Assembly (NCBI GenBank): GCA_947630405.1
Contig: CANRHL010000004.1
Coordinates: 1-54,040, forward strand
Length of the DNA stretch: 54,040 nucleotides
Source of the DNA: an uncultured Clostridia bacterium
GTDB lineage: Bacteria > Bacillota > Clostridia > Christensenellales > UBA1242
Direction of reading: 5' to 3'
Shown here: positions 35,776 through 46,720 of the stretch, piece after piece
How the letters are laid out: every line of letters starts with the position of its first letter
Position numbering within the stretch: position 1 is the stretch's first letter
The notes under the pieces: generated by a model
Database searches by the model: none
What the model was told of the DNA's origin: nothing
What the model saw: only the letters and a program-made list of their open reading frames with translations
Made by a program: the position numbers and the translations under genes

Positions 35776-35875
35776 TTTTCCCCCTTATTTCAATTTGTAT
35801 TATTATAATCTATTTTGTGCCGAAAACCAAACAAAAAAACACAAAATTCAACAAAAAAGCACCATATTTGGTGCT

Positions 35876-36730
35876 TTAATTTTTATTGTTGTTGTTTTTA
35901 TCTTTAATAAAATCATAGCCAAAGCCATCGTCTTCACGAACAACTTTCTTTTCTTTTGGGCTTTCTAGCGTTGGTTCTTCTTTCAAATTTTCGCTTCCAG
36001 CGGATTTTTCTTCTAAATTGCTTTCGGTTGTTTTTTCTAAATCCTTTTCGTTTGAGTTTTCTAGTTCTCTTTCAGCAATTTTATCGGCTTTCTTAACCTT
36101 TTCTTTTTTCTGTTTTTCTTTTTTAGGCTTGTTTTGTTTAATTGATGGGCTTTTTAATAGTGCCGACCATAATATGATTGCAACTTGAAGCGGAATGCCC
36201 AAAAAGTAAATTAGCCAAAGTTGATATTTGATTAGTTGAACATATATGCAAGTGATGGTGGACCAAACCAATATTGATAGAATAGGGAAGAGCAAGTAAT
36301 TTCGCCCCCAAATGCTGTTGAACACAACCAGCACAATGCAAGATAGTGGCACCGCCCACAAGAAAGCGAGCGGATAGTTCACATTGCAAACCAACTGCAA
36401 GGTTACGAAAATGATTGTTGCCGCCAACCAAACCACACTTGTTGCCAGCAGGGTTATGATAAGTTTTGCGGGGAATAACCTATCGCGGATTGGTTTTTGT
36501 GGCTTTTCATTTACTTTAAATTCGGGGTTAGATAAATCGTTTAATGTTACGCCGTAAAAGGTTGCCAAATCGAACAAAACTTCCACGCTCGGCAAGGATT
36601 CGCCCGACTCCCATTTCGAGATTGATTTATCTGAATAATTGAATTTTTCTGCCAATTCTAACTGCGTTAATTTAAAATTTTTCCTTAGCATTGATAGATT
36701 TCTACCAATAACTTTGTTAATATTGCTCAT
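35876..36730 (-). CDS. XRE-family HTH regulator with TM helices
   Basis: 'LSMLRKNFKLTQLELAEKFNYSDKSISKWESGESLPSVEVLFDLATFYGVTLNDL'; several hydrophobic segments. Confidence 0.88.
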   Translation of the reverse strand: MSNINKVIGRNLSMLRKNFKLTQLELAEKFNYSDKSISKWESGESLPSVEVLFDLATFYGVTLNDLSNPEFKVNEKPQKPIRDRLFPAKLIITLLATSVVWLAATIIFVTLQLVCNVNYPLAFLWAVPLSCIVLVVFNSIWGRNYLLFPILSILVWSTITCIYVQLIKYQLWLIYFLGIPLQVAIILWSALLKSPSIKQNKPKKEKQKKEKVKKADKIAERELENSNEKDLEKTTESNLEEKSAGSENLKEEPTLESPKEKKVVREDDGFGYDFIKDKNNNNKN

Positions 36731-37009
36731 TTTTACCTTCTTTTTATATTACAAGAAAATGCTATTTTCTCTTTGATTTTTGTTGTTATACCTATTATAT
36801 TATCAAAAACGCCACAAAAATGCAAGTAAAATTAGGCACTCTACTCAAATTAGAGTTAAAAATTTTTAAGTTAGAATTTAACGATACCCCTCTCTAAAAG
36901 AAAAGAACTCCAAATTATAGACAAAATTGACAATTCTATTGATAAATCGCCCTTTTTAATGATATTATAAGGCGTAAGGAAATTACAAAAGATTTCCAAA
37001 AGGAGAATT

Positions 37010-38008
37010 ATGAGAAAAAAAATTGTACCAATCTACTTTGCGTCGGACAAAAACTACTTGCCATATCTAACAGTGGCAATTAAATCTTTGGTGGACCACA
37101 CATCGCCAAACAATATTTATAAAATTTACATTTTGTCGGCAGACCTAACCGATTATGATATTCCGGAAATAAGGTCTTACATAACAGACAACATTTTAAT
37201 TGATGTTGTAAACGTGAACAAAAAAATTGAAAGCATTAAAGATAAAGTTGCTTTGCGTGACTATTATTCTGTTTCAATTTATTTTAGGTTGTTTATTCCA
37301 ACCTTGTTCCCAGAGTATAACAAGGCCATCTATTTGGATTCGGACGTTATTATCAACCGCGATATTGCCGATTTGTATAGCGAAAACATTGGTGATAACT
37401 ATGTTGCCGCTATTCTTGACGAAACAGTTTGGTCTAACCAAGATTTCATTTTCTACACTAAAAATTCGCTTGGCATAACCGAAAAACAATATTTCAACTC
37501 GGGCGTGCTTGTTATGAATTTAAAGAAATTTAGAGATAACAACATTGAAAATGATTTCTATGATTGGATTAACTCTAAAAAATTGGCAACCGTAGCGCCA
37601 GACCAAGACTATTTAAATATTATTTCTAAAAACAAAGTTAAATATCTTGCTCCGGGCTGGAACAAAATGCCTATGAGCGACATTGACGAAACAAAACTTT
37701 ACTTAATCCACTATAATATGTTTATGAAACCTTGGAAATACACCGATATTAAGTTCGATAAATATTTCTGGGACACGGCAAACAAAACATCTTTCTACGA
37801 TATGCTAAGAAAGCAACAAGCAAGTTACACAGACGAGCAAAAGCGTCAAGATAATTTGGCTTTGGAAAACTTGCTAAAATTGGCAGTGAACATTGCAAAA
37901 TCTAAGGTGGAAGCAAAACAAGTTGTTGTCAACACCGCACCAAGCACGTCTATTGTGGTTGATGAAATGCCAGAACTTGTGCCTGTTAAGGTTAAAAAGA
38001 ATAAATAA
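37010..38008 (+). CDS. Glycosyltransferase family 8
   Basis: 'VPIYFASDKNYLPYLTVAIKSLVDHTS', 'YNKAIYLDSDVIINRDIADLY', 'YFNSGVLVMNLKKFRDNN'. Confidence 0.92.
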   Translation: MRKKIVPIYFASDKNYLPYLTVAIKSLVDHTSPNNIYKIYILSADLTDYDIPEIRSYITDNILIDVVNVNKKIESIKDKVALRDYYSVSIYFRLFIPTLFPEYNKAIYLDSDVIINRDIADLYSENIGDNYVAAILDETVWSNQDFIFYTKNSLGITEKQYFNSGVLVMNLKKFRDNNIENDFYDWINSKKLATVAPDQDYLNIISKNKVKYLAPGWNKMPMSDIDETKLYLIHYNMFMKPWKYTDIKFDKYFWDTANKTSFYDMLRKQQASYTDEQKRQDNLALENLLKLAVNIAKSKVEAKQVVVNTAPSTSIVVDEMPELVPVKVKKNK

Positions 38009-38104
38009 AAAACTGCTTTAAGCAGTTTTTTGTTTGTTGCAGTTTTTTATTTTTCAATTTTTGTTTATTGCGGGTTTTTGTTTTTCAATTTTTGCTTATT
38101 GTTT

Positions 38105-40462
38105 TTATTTTTCAATTTTAAAAATGTTAATGGATTTTTCTTTTAACGCCACAGTAAAGTTAGGGTTAACTTTAATTGTTTTAACTTGCTCTTTAAAGCC
38201 ATTTTCTTTTTCAGTTAAAACAATGTGCTTTGCGGACGTGCCTGTTTTTATTAGACTAGATAAATCAAAATTTGCCTTTGTATCATCACCAACATTTACA
38301 ACTTTTAAATAAATGAATTTATTATCGAAAGTTAGGCTAGTGAACACATTGGTGTTGGTTTTCCAAATCTTTTTTTCGGTTAGTTTCGTTAGCGTTTTTT
38401 GTAGTGAGTAAACAACAATTTCTTGTTCGGTGTATTTAATGCAAATGTCGGTTTTTAAATCGATATCTAACAAACGCTCTAATGTCATGCGCAATCCGTT
38501 TACAATTTTTTCAAAGTAGAGGGCCTTATCTTGAATGTTGTAGTGAATTAAATATTTAAAATTGCCAGTTTTTCCAAACGATAGGCTAAAGCCATCAACT
38601 AAATGTTTAAATTTAATTTTAACATAATAATTTTTTAAATTTTTATCTGTTTCATTGTTAATTAAGTTGACCTTAATTGGCTTAAATTTTAAATCTTCAA
38701 ATGTAATGCTTTCAACTTCATTTTTATTTAGTTTTGCGGCAAATTTCCCCATGTTGTCGAAGTTTCTTTCGCAATATAATTTAATTCCATATTTGCCATA
38801 GTTTTTTGCAAAGGCAGATTGAACGGCATAGTTTGGAGTTAAATGAATTTTTTCTTTATCAAAGTAAATCAGGTCCGGGTTCCAATTTGCTTGCCCAACC
38901 TTGCAAATAAGTGGGGCATAACAACTCATTTTTACAATGTCCGGATTATTTTCCATGCCCAGAACAAACACCGCCTCGCTTAAGGCAGAAATGAAATTGT
39001 TTGTGCCACCAAGCCTACCCAAACCATCGGCATCTGTGTGGCAAGCATATTCGCCCATAAACACTTTTGAAAGGTTAGGATTGTAATAGTCGTATCTATA
39101 ATAGTTATCCGCAAACCAACTAGGAGTGTTGTAAACATGCTCGTCAACAATTAAATTGGTGTAATTTTTGTTTAAATATCGCCAAGAAGGGTTAGTGTCC
39201 TGCGGGTTAATATCAACGCCGCTGGAAGTTAAAATTTGCACGCCAAAAGTTTCAAGCAGGTTCACTTTTTTGTTGCAGTAATCGTAGTTTTGGAGGGCAT
39301 CAATGCAGGCTTTAAAATTTCTAAAATAAATTTTATCCCAATTTTCGTTGCCAAGCGCAATCATTTTTAAATTGAAAGGCTTTGTGTGTCCCATCTCTTT
39401 ACGCTTATTTGCCCAAAGTTTTTCAGTTTTGTCCTTTGAATTAACGTTGCCAAGTGCAAAATATATTAAATGCGCAACACTGTCAACAACTTTTTCTTTA
39501 AACTCGCGGCTAGTTGGAGAATAGGCAATGTAACCTAGGTGGCGGGTAACTTCCGTTCTTATTTGGCAAATTAGCCCAACATGGTGAACGGGTAGCGGGC
39601 TTAAATGCAAATCTTCACACAAACAAAAATATTCAAAAAAGCCAATTTCGTTTGATTGCAAATAGTTCCAAACACTCGGTTTGCTAATGCGTTGCTCGGT
39701 TGGCCCAATTGTTTTTTCCCATTCATATAAATAATCTAAACTAGCATCGCCCTCAACTAAGCACCCGCCCGGGAAACGCATAAATTTTGCGCCCATATCA
39801 AGTGCTTGAACAAGGGCAGGGTTAAATTTGCCATAATTATATTTGTTTTTGGCGGTTTTAAAATAGTTAAAAGGAATAAGTTTAAAATGCGTTAAATAGA
39901 GGGTTGCATTGCCGAAAAATTTAAACACCAATTTTGCAAAACTTTTGCTTTTGGTGGAAATTGAAAATTCTTTAAGCACATATTTGTTTGTTTTTGTTAA
40001 AGTTATTTGCACTGGTTTAGTTTTTGTGCCGTTTGCATATTCAAAAAAGGCTTCACACATAACATCTTTATTAGAAGAGTAGAAAAAACTTGCCGTGAAA
40101 TTATGGTCGTTTAAATAAATGTAGTTTTTATTATCAACAAGTTCATAGCCGCAATTCTTAATTACGCAACTATCTTTTAAATCAATTTTTAATGAATAAG
40201 GTTTGTTTTCGCTAATAGGCTTTTCCGTTGTAACGTTTCCGCTTTCTATCTCCCAAAATTTTAAGTTGAAATATTCGTTTTTCACAACTGGCTTATTGTA
40301 ACTAAACGCACAAAAATCAAAACTGCCGTTTTGCACCAAATTTGCATTAAGCCCGCCATCAAGGCTATGATTAATATCTTCAAAAAACAAGCCATAAAGA
40401 AGCGGAGAAGCCGGCTTTTTATTTTTTACATCAGCAACAAAATTTAAAACTTCGTTTTTCAT
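38105..40462 (-). CDS. Alpha-L-arabinofuranosidase-like (GH51)
   Basis: 'SPLLYGLFFEDINHSLDGGLNANLVQNGSFDF', 'AKFMRFPGGCLVEG', 'MIALGNENW', 'KVFMGEYACHTD'. Confidence 0.87.
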   Translation of the reverse strand: MKNEVLNFVADVKNKKPASPLLYGLFFEDINHSLDGGLNANLVQNGSFDFCAFSYNKPVVKNEYFNLKFWEIESGNVTTEKPISENKPYSLKIDLKDSCVIKNCGYELVDNKNYIYLNDHNFTASFFYSSNKDVMCEAFFEYANGTKTKPVQITLTKTNKYVLKEFSISTKSKSFAKLVFKFFGNATLYLTHFKLIPFNYFKTAKNKYNYGKFNPALVQALDMGAKFMRFPGGCLVEGDASLDYLYEWEKTIGPTEQRISKPSVWNYLQSNEIGFFEYFCLCEDLHLSPLPVHHVGLICQIRTEVTRHLGYIAYSPTSREFKEKVVDSVAHLIYFALGNVNSKDKTEKLWANKRKEMGHTKPFNLKMIALGNENWDKIYFRNFKACIDALQNYDYCNKKVNLLETFGVQILTSSGVDINPQDTNPSWRYLNKNYTNLIVDEHVYNTPSWFADNYYRYDYYNPNLSKVFMGEYACHTDADGLGRLGGTNNFISALSEAVFVLGMENNPDIVKMSCYAPLICKVGQANWNPDLIYFDKEKIHLTPNYAVQSAFAKNYGKYGIKLYCERNFDNMGKFAAKLNKNEVESITFEDLKFKPIKVNLINNETDKNLKNYYVKIKFKHLVDGFSLSFGKTGNFKYLIHYNIQDKALYFEKIVNGLRMTLERLLDIDLKTDICIKYTEQEIVVYSLQKTLTKLTEKKIWKTNTNVFTSLTFDNKFIYLKVVNVGDDTKANFDLSSLIKTGTSAKHIVLTEKENGFKEQVKTIKVNPNFTVALKEKSINIFKIEK

Positions 40463-40564
40463 AAAAACATAATAATAGTTTTAAAAAACTAAGGCAACTA
40501 AAAATTAAAATGTTTTTGTTTTTTTAATTTATATTTTGACTTTAATTTTACTTTTTTGCGCCCA

Positions 40565-40707
40565 AAGCTGAACAAAATGCCATGCTGGTGTTCAATTTTG
40601 GAAATTTTCTGGGGGGGTGGGCTATATTTTAGTTGACTTTAAAGTATAAATACTGACATAATTTTCGTGTAAACATAAAAATTTTTAAAGAGAGAATAAT
40701 AATACAA
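40565..40707 (+). promoter_or_regulatory. Leader/promoter copy 1 (G7 run; TTGACT-N18-CATAAT; AAACATAAAAATTTTTAAAGAGAGAATAATAATAC)
   Basis: Shared with 44563-44728 and partly with 48700-48795. Confidence 0.75.
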
Positions 40708-42672
40708 ATGAAAAAATTATTCACCTGTCTTGCAATGTTTTTTGTTGTGATTGGTTGCACGCTTTTAGCGGGCTGCTCTTTAACTGAATTTGAGTTTGAC
40801 ATAAATGATGGTTACGATGAGCCACTTGAAGAATATTTTGACCCAGATTATAAATTTAATGTTAGTTGTTCGCAGGATAAAACCATAATAGACCTTAATG
40901 GCATTGGCTATTATGGCGATGAGGCTCAACTCGTAAGCCTTAAGCCTTATGAATATCTATATGGAGAAACGCAAACTGGCATCTGCGAAAATACAAACGC
41001 CACACCAAATGTGATTGCCGATTACGAGTGTGGCAAAGGCGCGCAGGTGGAGATTGACCGCGTTGACGCCGATGGTTATGATACAGTTTATTGTAAATTT
41101 TATGTTATTGATGATAGTGGCGAAATTTTGGCAGGCCCGGTTTACCCAACCGACATAACGCCAAAAAATCAGCACGAAGAAGTTGTGCAGGTTGTGGGTA
41201 AAAAGGGTGTGATGTACGACTATGCCGTGCCAATGTCAACAGTTGTAGATTTGGGGTGTGTTTACACAGAATTGAACTTTGTAATTTCCGGCATGATTGT
41301 TCCGCTTGAATATTATGACGAAGTCACCCAACAAATAACACCAATTGAATATGAAGAGCATCTTGATACTGAAGGCAAAGGCTACATTGTTGGGCCGGAT
41401 GGCGGCCAACAAGCGGTTGAGGCGTATGTTCATAACGGCAAAAAATATTATTTTAGGACAAGCGACTATATGGGATATGCCGGAATAAGTCAGTATGACG
41501 CAAGAATTTCTGAATTTACGCGCTCCGGTGTAAAGGTTACGCTTATTGTGCTATTAACCCATTGCAACGATCAATCTATTCAGCCATACTTTATCTCTTA
41601 TCCTGCGGCAAGAACTGCCACATCAAGCAATTATCGCGCTATTAACACTTCAAACGAATATGGTGCAGGCTATTGGTCGGCTTTAATGTCGTTTGTTGCG
41701 GATAGATACAGTAAGGAAGAATATGCCGCAACTGCACAATATGGCACGGTTGAAACTTTTGTTATTGAAAACGAAATAGATTATTCCACCGATTGGAACG
41801 TAATTGTGGATTTAAGCAAGCACGAACCCATTGACACTGAAGATTACACGGTTGAATATGAAAGGACATTAAGAATTGTAAACCAAGCCGTTAAAACTGC
41901 TTATTCACGCGATGTTGTGCTAATTTCGCTAACGCACGCTTGGAAATACAACGCAGGCAGCGGGCAATATTCTCCAAAAGACATGCTTGACATTATATCG
42001 AGCAAAACGAGGAAAGAGGGCAACTATAATTGGGGAATTGCAGCTCACCCTTATGGCTGCAATTTAACCATTCCAAACTTTTGGAGTAATGATATAAATT
42101 GTGGCCTTAATGGCTCGTTAAACACACCCACAATAACTTGGACAAATTTGGAAGTTTTGCAACTTTACCTAGAACAAGAAGCAAAACTTTGCAACGGTAA
42201 AGTGCGCGATGTTTATATAACCGAAGGTGGCGTTTCCACCTGTGCAGGAACCAAACCGCAAACCGACCTAGCAAAAAATCAACAGGCGGCGGGCGTAGCT
42301 TATGTTTACTATAAGTGTACGCAAATACCATGCATTAAAGCATTAATTTATTATAGGTTAATTGATGTTCCAATCGAGGGGTGTTGCTTTGGCTTGATGT
42401 CATCTGATTTGCAAATGAAGCCGGCATATGAAGTTTATAAATTTATAGATACACAATATTCTTTTGATATAGCTAATCAATATTATGATTACATTACATG
42501 GAGCAAAATGGAAGATGGCACATTGCACACTTATCCGGCTAACACATTGGAACCTTCGTTTTATAATCTTATGTGCATTTGCCCAAGCAATTTTGATTGG
42601 ACAACCCATTGGGATGAAAACCTTATAAAAGTAAGGCACACCGAGGAAGTGCCGCCATTTACTCAAGTTTAG
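40708..42672 (+). CDS. Lipoprotein, DUF5722-like (glycoside-hydrolase-type TIM barrel)
   Basis: SPII signal 'VVIGCTLLAGCS'; 'SNEYGAGYWSALMSFVADRYSKEEY...YGTVETFVIENEIDYSTDWN', 'ERTLRIVNQAVKTAYSRDVVLISLTHAWK'. Confidence 0.75.
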   Translation: MKKLFTCLAMFFVVIGCTLLAGCSLTEFEFDINDGYDEPLEEYFDPDYKFNVSCSQDKTIIDLNGIGYYGDEAQLVSLKPYEYLYGETQTGICENTNATPNVIADYECGKGAQVEIDRVDADGYDTVYCKFYVIDDSGEILAGPVYPTDITPKNQHEEVVQVVGKKGVMYDYAVPMSTVVDLGCVYTELNFVISGMIVPLEYYDEVTQQITPIEYEEHLDTEGKGYIVGPDGGQQAVEAYVHNGKKYYFRTSDYMGYAGISQYDARISEFTRSGVKVTLIVLLTHCNDQSIQPYFISYPAARTATSSNYRAINTSNEYGAGYWSALMSFVADRYSKEEYAATAQYGTVETFVIENEIDYSTDWNVIVDLSKHEPIDTEDYTVEYERTLRIVNQAVKTAYSRDVVLISLTHAWKYNAGSGQYSPKDMLDIISSKTRKEGNYNWGIAAHPYGCNLTIPNFWSNDINCGLNGSLNTPTITWTNLEVLQLYLEQEAKLCNGKVRDVYITEGGVSTCAGTKPQTDLAKNQQAAGVAYVYYKCTQIPCIKALIYYRLIDVPIEGCCFGLMSSDLQMKPAYEVYKFIDTQYSFDIANQYYDYITWSKMEDGTLHTYPANTLEPSFYNLMCICPSNFDWTTHWDENLIKVRHTEEVPPFTQV

Positions 42673-42724
42673 AAATTACAAGCGTTAAGTTTGTGTTTCA
42701 TAAAAAAATAAAAAAGGAGGAAAA

Positions 42725-44434
42725 ATGAAAAAATTTTTAAAAATGCTCATATTACCAGTTGTTGTTGCGTTCTCAGCCATACTTTTTGTTGGTTGCGGCG
42801 AACTTAAAAACTATGATATGAGCAACATCAGTTTTAACGACAAAATTGTTGAATACACTGGTACAGCACAATCCCTAGCAATAGGGGGAACATTGCCCGA
42901 AGGCGTAACAGTTAGTTACGAATATTATAAGGGCGGAACAAAATTAGACGGCGCGCCAACCAATGCGGGCGAGTACAAAGTTGTTGCCAAATTTGTTGGA
43001 GATACAAAAAACTACAATGCAATCCAAAATTTAGAAGCAACTTTAATAATCGAACAGGCAGAAATTCCGGTTGTTTTGGGTGCAAAACAAAGATACGATG
43101 GCTCACAGGCCATTGACCTTGACACTCCAAAAACTTTCACAAACAATAACGGAACATTTAGTTTTGAATATGACGGATTTGAATATGTTATCTGTCTTTT
43201 AAATGATAACGCATCAGATTATGACATTCAATTCTATTCCGCATTAAAAGAGGACGGAACTGTTGACGAACAAAAGGAATCTCAAGGCAGAATTTCTAAA
43301 ACCAGCGACATTGTTTATGCTTTAATAACATCGTATCAAGAAAATCCAAACTATAAAGATACTAGATTGGTTACAATTAAAGCCACAAATAGAGTGGTAA
43401 ACATTTCCACCGCTGATGACCTTAAAAAACTTGTTACAGATATAACCAAAGAATCTGAAACATACGATTTAAGATTTAACACCACTTATAATCTTTTAAA
43501 TGATATTGACCTATCTGTTGGCAATGAAAAAGGCCTATGGGAAGCTGCATCTTGGTATCCTACTTCATCTGGCTTACATTTTAATAGCGAGTTTAATGGC
43601 AATGGCCACACAATTAAAAATTTCAAATTAACTAACGATAGCATTGAAGATAATCCACCCGCAGGTTCAGGCGTTGGATTTGGCGACACAATGGTCGGCT
43701 TCTTTGGATTTGTAAAAGATGCCTACATTCACGATGTAAACTTTAGCGATTTCGAAGTTGATCTTGATGTAAACGAACCACTTTTTGTTGGTATTGTTGT
43801 TGCCAGAATTGAAGATAATAATGTAAATGCAGATACACATAGTAATTCTGTTCGTTCAGTAAAATTAGAAAACATTAAGGTTGAAAACGGAACATGTAAT
43901 GTTGTTACTAAAAAAGCATATTGCGGCATCTTTATTGGTAAAGATAACGCAAACAAGGGAGTAAGAACAAATCTTGACGCTAAAAATGTTGTGTTTAATA
44001 TCTCTAACAAATATTCAACTGAAACGATGAAAGTTGCAGGAATTGTTGGTGAAAACGGCAAAGACGGCACTGGCGTAACCTATCAGGGCTGCGACCTTGA
44101 AAATATTGAACTTCACAATGGTGCGCTTGAAGGCGAACAATCACAACAAGCATTCGTTGGCGCATTTGTTGCACATAACCGCAGCGCAAGTAGATTTGTA
44201 AACTGCACAATCACCAATTTTGTTATGGATAGCCATATCGCAAATGCTAAAATGAACGGCTATTATGGCGATAATAGTGAAAACGGCACTCCTGATATGG
44301 TTTTTGAAAATTGCTCACACACAAATCCAAAAGAGGGCAGCGATACAGGCATTGTGCAATATTCAAATGCTGAAGGCTCTTGGACAGGAACCGATGTTGC
44401 TTGGATTGAGCCACAGGGTCCCGTTGTTGAATAA
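42725..44434 (+). CDS. Lipoprotein with MBG-like domain and GLUG/beta-helix-like region
   Basis: SPII signal 'AILFVGCG'; 'YTGTAQSLAIGGTLPEGVTVSYEYYKGGTKLDGAPTNAGEYKVVAKF' MBG; 'FNGNGHTIKNFKL'. Confidence 0.75.
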   Translation: MKKFLKMLILPVVVAFSAILFVGCGELKNYDMSNISFNDKIVEYTGTAQSLAIGGTLPEGVTVSYEYYKGGTKLDGAPTNAGEYKVVAKFVGDTKNYNAIQNLEATLIIEQAEIPVVLGAKQRYDGSQAIDLDTPKTFTNNNGTFSFEYDGFEYVICLLNDNASDYDIQFYSALKEDGTVDEQKESQGRISKTSDIVYALITSYQENPNYKDTRLVTIKATNRVVNISTADDLKKLVTDITKESETYDLRFNTTYNLLNDIDLSVGNEKGLWEAASWYPTSSGLHFNSEFNGNGHTIKNFKLTNDSIEDNPPAGSGVGFGDTMVGFFGFVKDAYIHDVNFSDFEVDLDVNEPLFVGIVVARIEDNNVNADTHSNSVRSVKLENIKVENGTCNVVTKKAYCGIFIGKDNANKGVRTNLDAKNVVFNISNKYSTETMKVAGIVGENGKDGTGVTYQGCDLENIELHNGALEGEQSQQAFVGAFVAHNRSASRFVNCTITNFVMDSHIANAKMNGYYGDNSENGTPDMVFENCSHTNPKEGSDTGIVQYSNAEGSWTGTDVAWIEPQGPVVE

Positions 44435-44562
44435 AACTCAAACAAACAAGCTAAAGCATAAGTTTAAAGCCTAAATTTTAAATGTTGTAACTATTCCTTA
44501 AAGAGAGTGTTGAAAACTAGTGTTTCAATGCTTTTTCTTTTTATTTTTCGATAAATCTTGCT

Positions 44563-44728
44563 TAAAGATGAACAAAACGGCGCAAAAGTGTTCATCTTTT
44601 TAATTTTTTTAGGGGGTGGGCTATATTTTAGTTGACTTTAAATAATAAATGCTGACATAATCATTCCATAAATACTATATAAATACACTTTAAACATAAA
44701 AATTTATGAAGAGAGAATAATAACACCA
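44563..44728 (+). promoter_or_regulatory. Leader/promoter copy 2 (G5 run; TTGACT-N18-CATAAT)
   Basis: agggggtgggctatattttagttgactttaaa...gacataat...taaacataaaaatttatgaagagagaataataac. Confidence 0.75.
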
Positions 44729-46684
44729 ATGAAGAAATTATTTACCTGTCTTGCTATGTTTTTTGTTGTGATTGGTTGCTCGCTTTTTGCGGGTTGTTCT
44801 TTAACCGAGTTTGAGTTCGATATTAACGCAGGTTATGATGAGCCACTTGAAGAATATGTTGACCCGGACTATAAATTTAATGTTAGTTGTTCGCTAGATA
44901 AAACCACCATCACACTAGATGGCATTGGTTATTATGGCGATGAAGCAAAAGTGGTTAGCCTTAAACCTTACGAATATTTGTATGGAGAAAATCAAACTGG
45001 CATTTGCGAAAATACAAACGCCACACCAAATGTTATTGCCGATTACGAATGTGGTAAAGGTGCACAGGTGGAGATAAACCGCTTTGACGCCGATGGATAT
45101 GATACAGTTTATTGTAAATTTTATGTTATCGATGATGGTGGTGAAATTTTGGCAGGCCCGGTTTACCCAACCGAAATAACTCCAGAGAACGACCACGAAG
45201 AAGTTGTTAAAGTTGTTGGCAAAAAAGGCATAATGTGCGACGATATGTATCGGTCAGAAGTTGCTGACCTAAATTGTGTTTACACTGAATTAAATTTTGT
45301 TATTTCAGGCATGATTGTGCCTCTTGAAAATTACGATGAAATAACTCAACAAATAACTCCAATTAAATATGAAGAGCATCTTGATGAAAATGGCAAAGGA
45401 TACATAGTTGGGCCAGACGGAGTTCAGCAAGAAGTTGAAGCCTATGTTCACAATGGTAAAAAGTATTATTTTAGAGTTTGCGATTATGCCGGTATTAATG
45501 GTTTAAGGCACTATGATGAAATAATTTCTCATTACACGCGTGATGGTGTAAAAGTTACCTTAATTGTGCTTTTAATTTTTAATGATAATCAATTAGTTCA
45601 GCCATACTTTATGACTTATCCTGATGCAAGAACGTCTAAAAGTAAACTTCTTGCCATAAACACATCAAATGAATATGGCGCGGGATATTGGGCGGCGCTT
45701 ATGGAATTTGTTGCAAAAAGATATAGTAAGGAAGATGATGCATCCACTGCACAATATGGCGCAGTTGAAACCTTTGTTATTGAAAACGAAATAGATGCTG
45801 CAAATGATTGGCATGCTATGGTTGATGATAAACATGAGCCAATCGACCTTGAAGATTACACTGTTGAATATGAAAGAACATTAAGAATTGCCAACCAATC
45901 TATGAAATCTGCTTTTTCACGCGATGTTGCCTTAATTTCGTTCACCAATTATTGGAAATATGATAAGGGGTGGGCAGCGACCTATCAGTCAAAGGACATA
46001 TTAGACATTATTTCTAGCAAAACAAGGAGAGAAGGCAATTATAACTGGGGAATAGCGGCACATCCTTATGGCTTCAATTTAAGAATACCAAACTTTTGGA
46101 GTAATGACATAAATTATGTAAATGGCTCATTAAATACGGCCGCTATTACTTGGACCAACCTTGAAGTTTTGCAACTTTATCTTGAACAAGAAACAAAACT
46201 TTGCAATGGCAAAGTTCGCGATGTGTATATTACCGAAGGTGGCATTTCTGCTTGTCCAAAAGGGGAGCAACTTACAGATGCAGCAAAAAGACAACAGGCA
46301 GCGGGTGTTGCTTACGCATATTATAAAAGCACTCAACTTTCATGCATTAAGGCGCTAATTTATTATAGATTGATTGATAACACTGATGATGGTGGTCACT
46401 TTGGCTTGCTTTCAACAGATGAACAGATTAAACCGGCGTATGAAGTGTATAGATTTATAGATACACAATATTCTTTTGAAATAACTAATCAATATTATGA
46501 TTGCATTAAATGGGTTAAAATGGAAAATGGAACATTGCACACCTATCCAGAAACATTTGGCGAACCTTCTTATCAAAATCTAATGTGTATTTGCCCAAGC
46601 AAATTTGATTGGACAACTCATTGGGATGAAAGCCTTATTATTGTAAGGGAAACCAGCGAAACGCCGCCACTAACACAGGTTTAA
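44729..46684 (+). CDS. Lipoprotein, DUF5722-like; paralog of 40708-42672
   Basis: Near-colinear with the first copy, e.g. 'GICENTNATPNVIADYECGKGAQVEINRFDADGYDTVYCKFYVIDD'. Confidence 0.75.
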   Translation: MKKLFTCLAMFFVVIGCSLFAGCSLTEFEFDINAGYDEPLEEYVDPDYKFNVSCSLDKTTITLDGIGYYGDEAKVVSLKPYEYLYGENQTGICENTNATPNVIADYECGKGAQVEINRFDADGYDTVYCKFYVIDDGGEILAGPVYPTEITPENDHEEVVKVVGKKGIMCDDMYRSEVADLNCVYTELNFVISGMIVPLENYDEITQQITPIKYEEHLDENGKGYIVGPDGVQQEVEAYVHNGKKYYFRVCDYAGINGLRHYDEIISHYTRDGVKVTLIVLLIFNDNQLVQPYFMTYPDARTSKSKLLAINTSNEYGAGYWAALMEFVAKRYSKEDDASTAQYGAVETFVIENEIDAANDWHAMVDDKHEPIDLEDYTVEYERTLRIANQSMKSAFSRDVALISFTNYWKYDKGWAATYQSKDILDIISSKTRREGNYNWGIAAHPYGFNLRIPNFWSNDINYVNGSLNTAAITWTNLEVLQLYLEQETKLCNGKVRDVYITEGGISACPKGEQLTDAAKRQQAAGVAYAYYKSTQLSCIKALIYYRLIDNTDDGGHFGLLSTDEQIKPAYEVYRFIDTQYSFEITNQYYDCIKWVKMENGTLHTYPETFGEPSYQNLMCICPSKFDWTTHWDESLIIVRETSETPPLTQV

Positions 46685-46720
46685 AAATTGTAAACCTGTG
46701 TTTAATATAAAAGGATAAAA

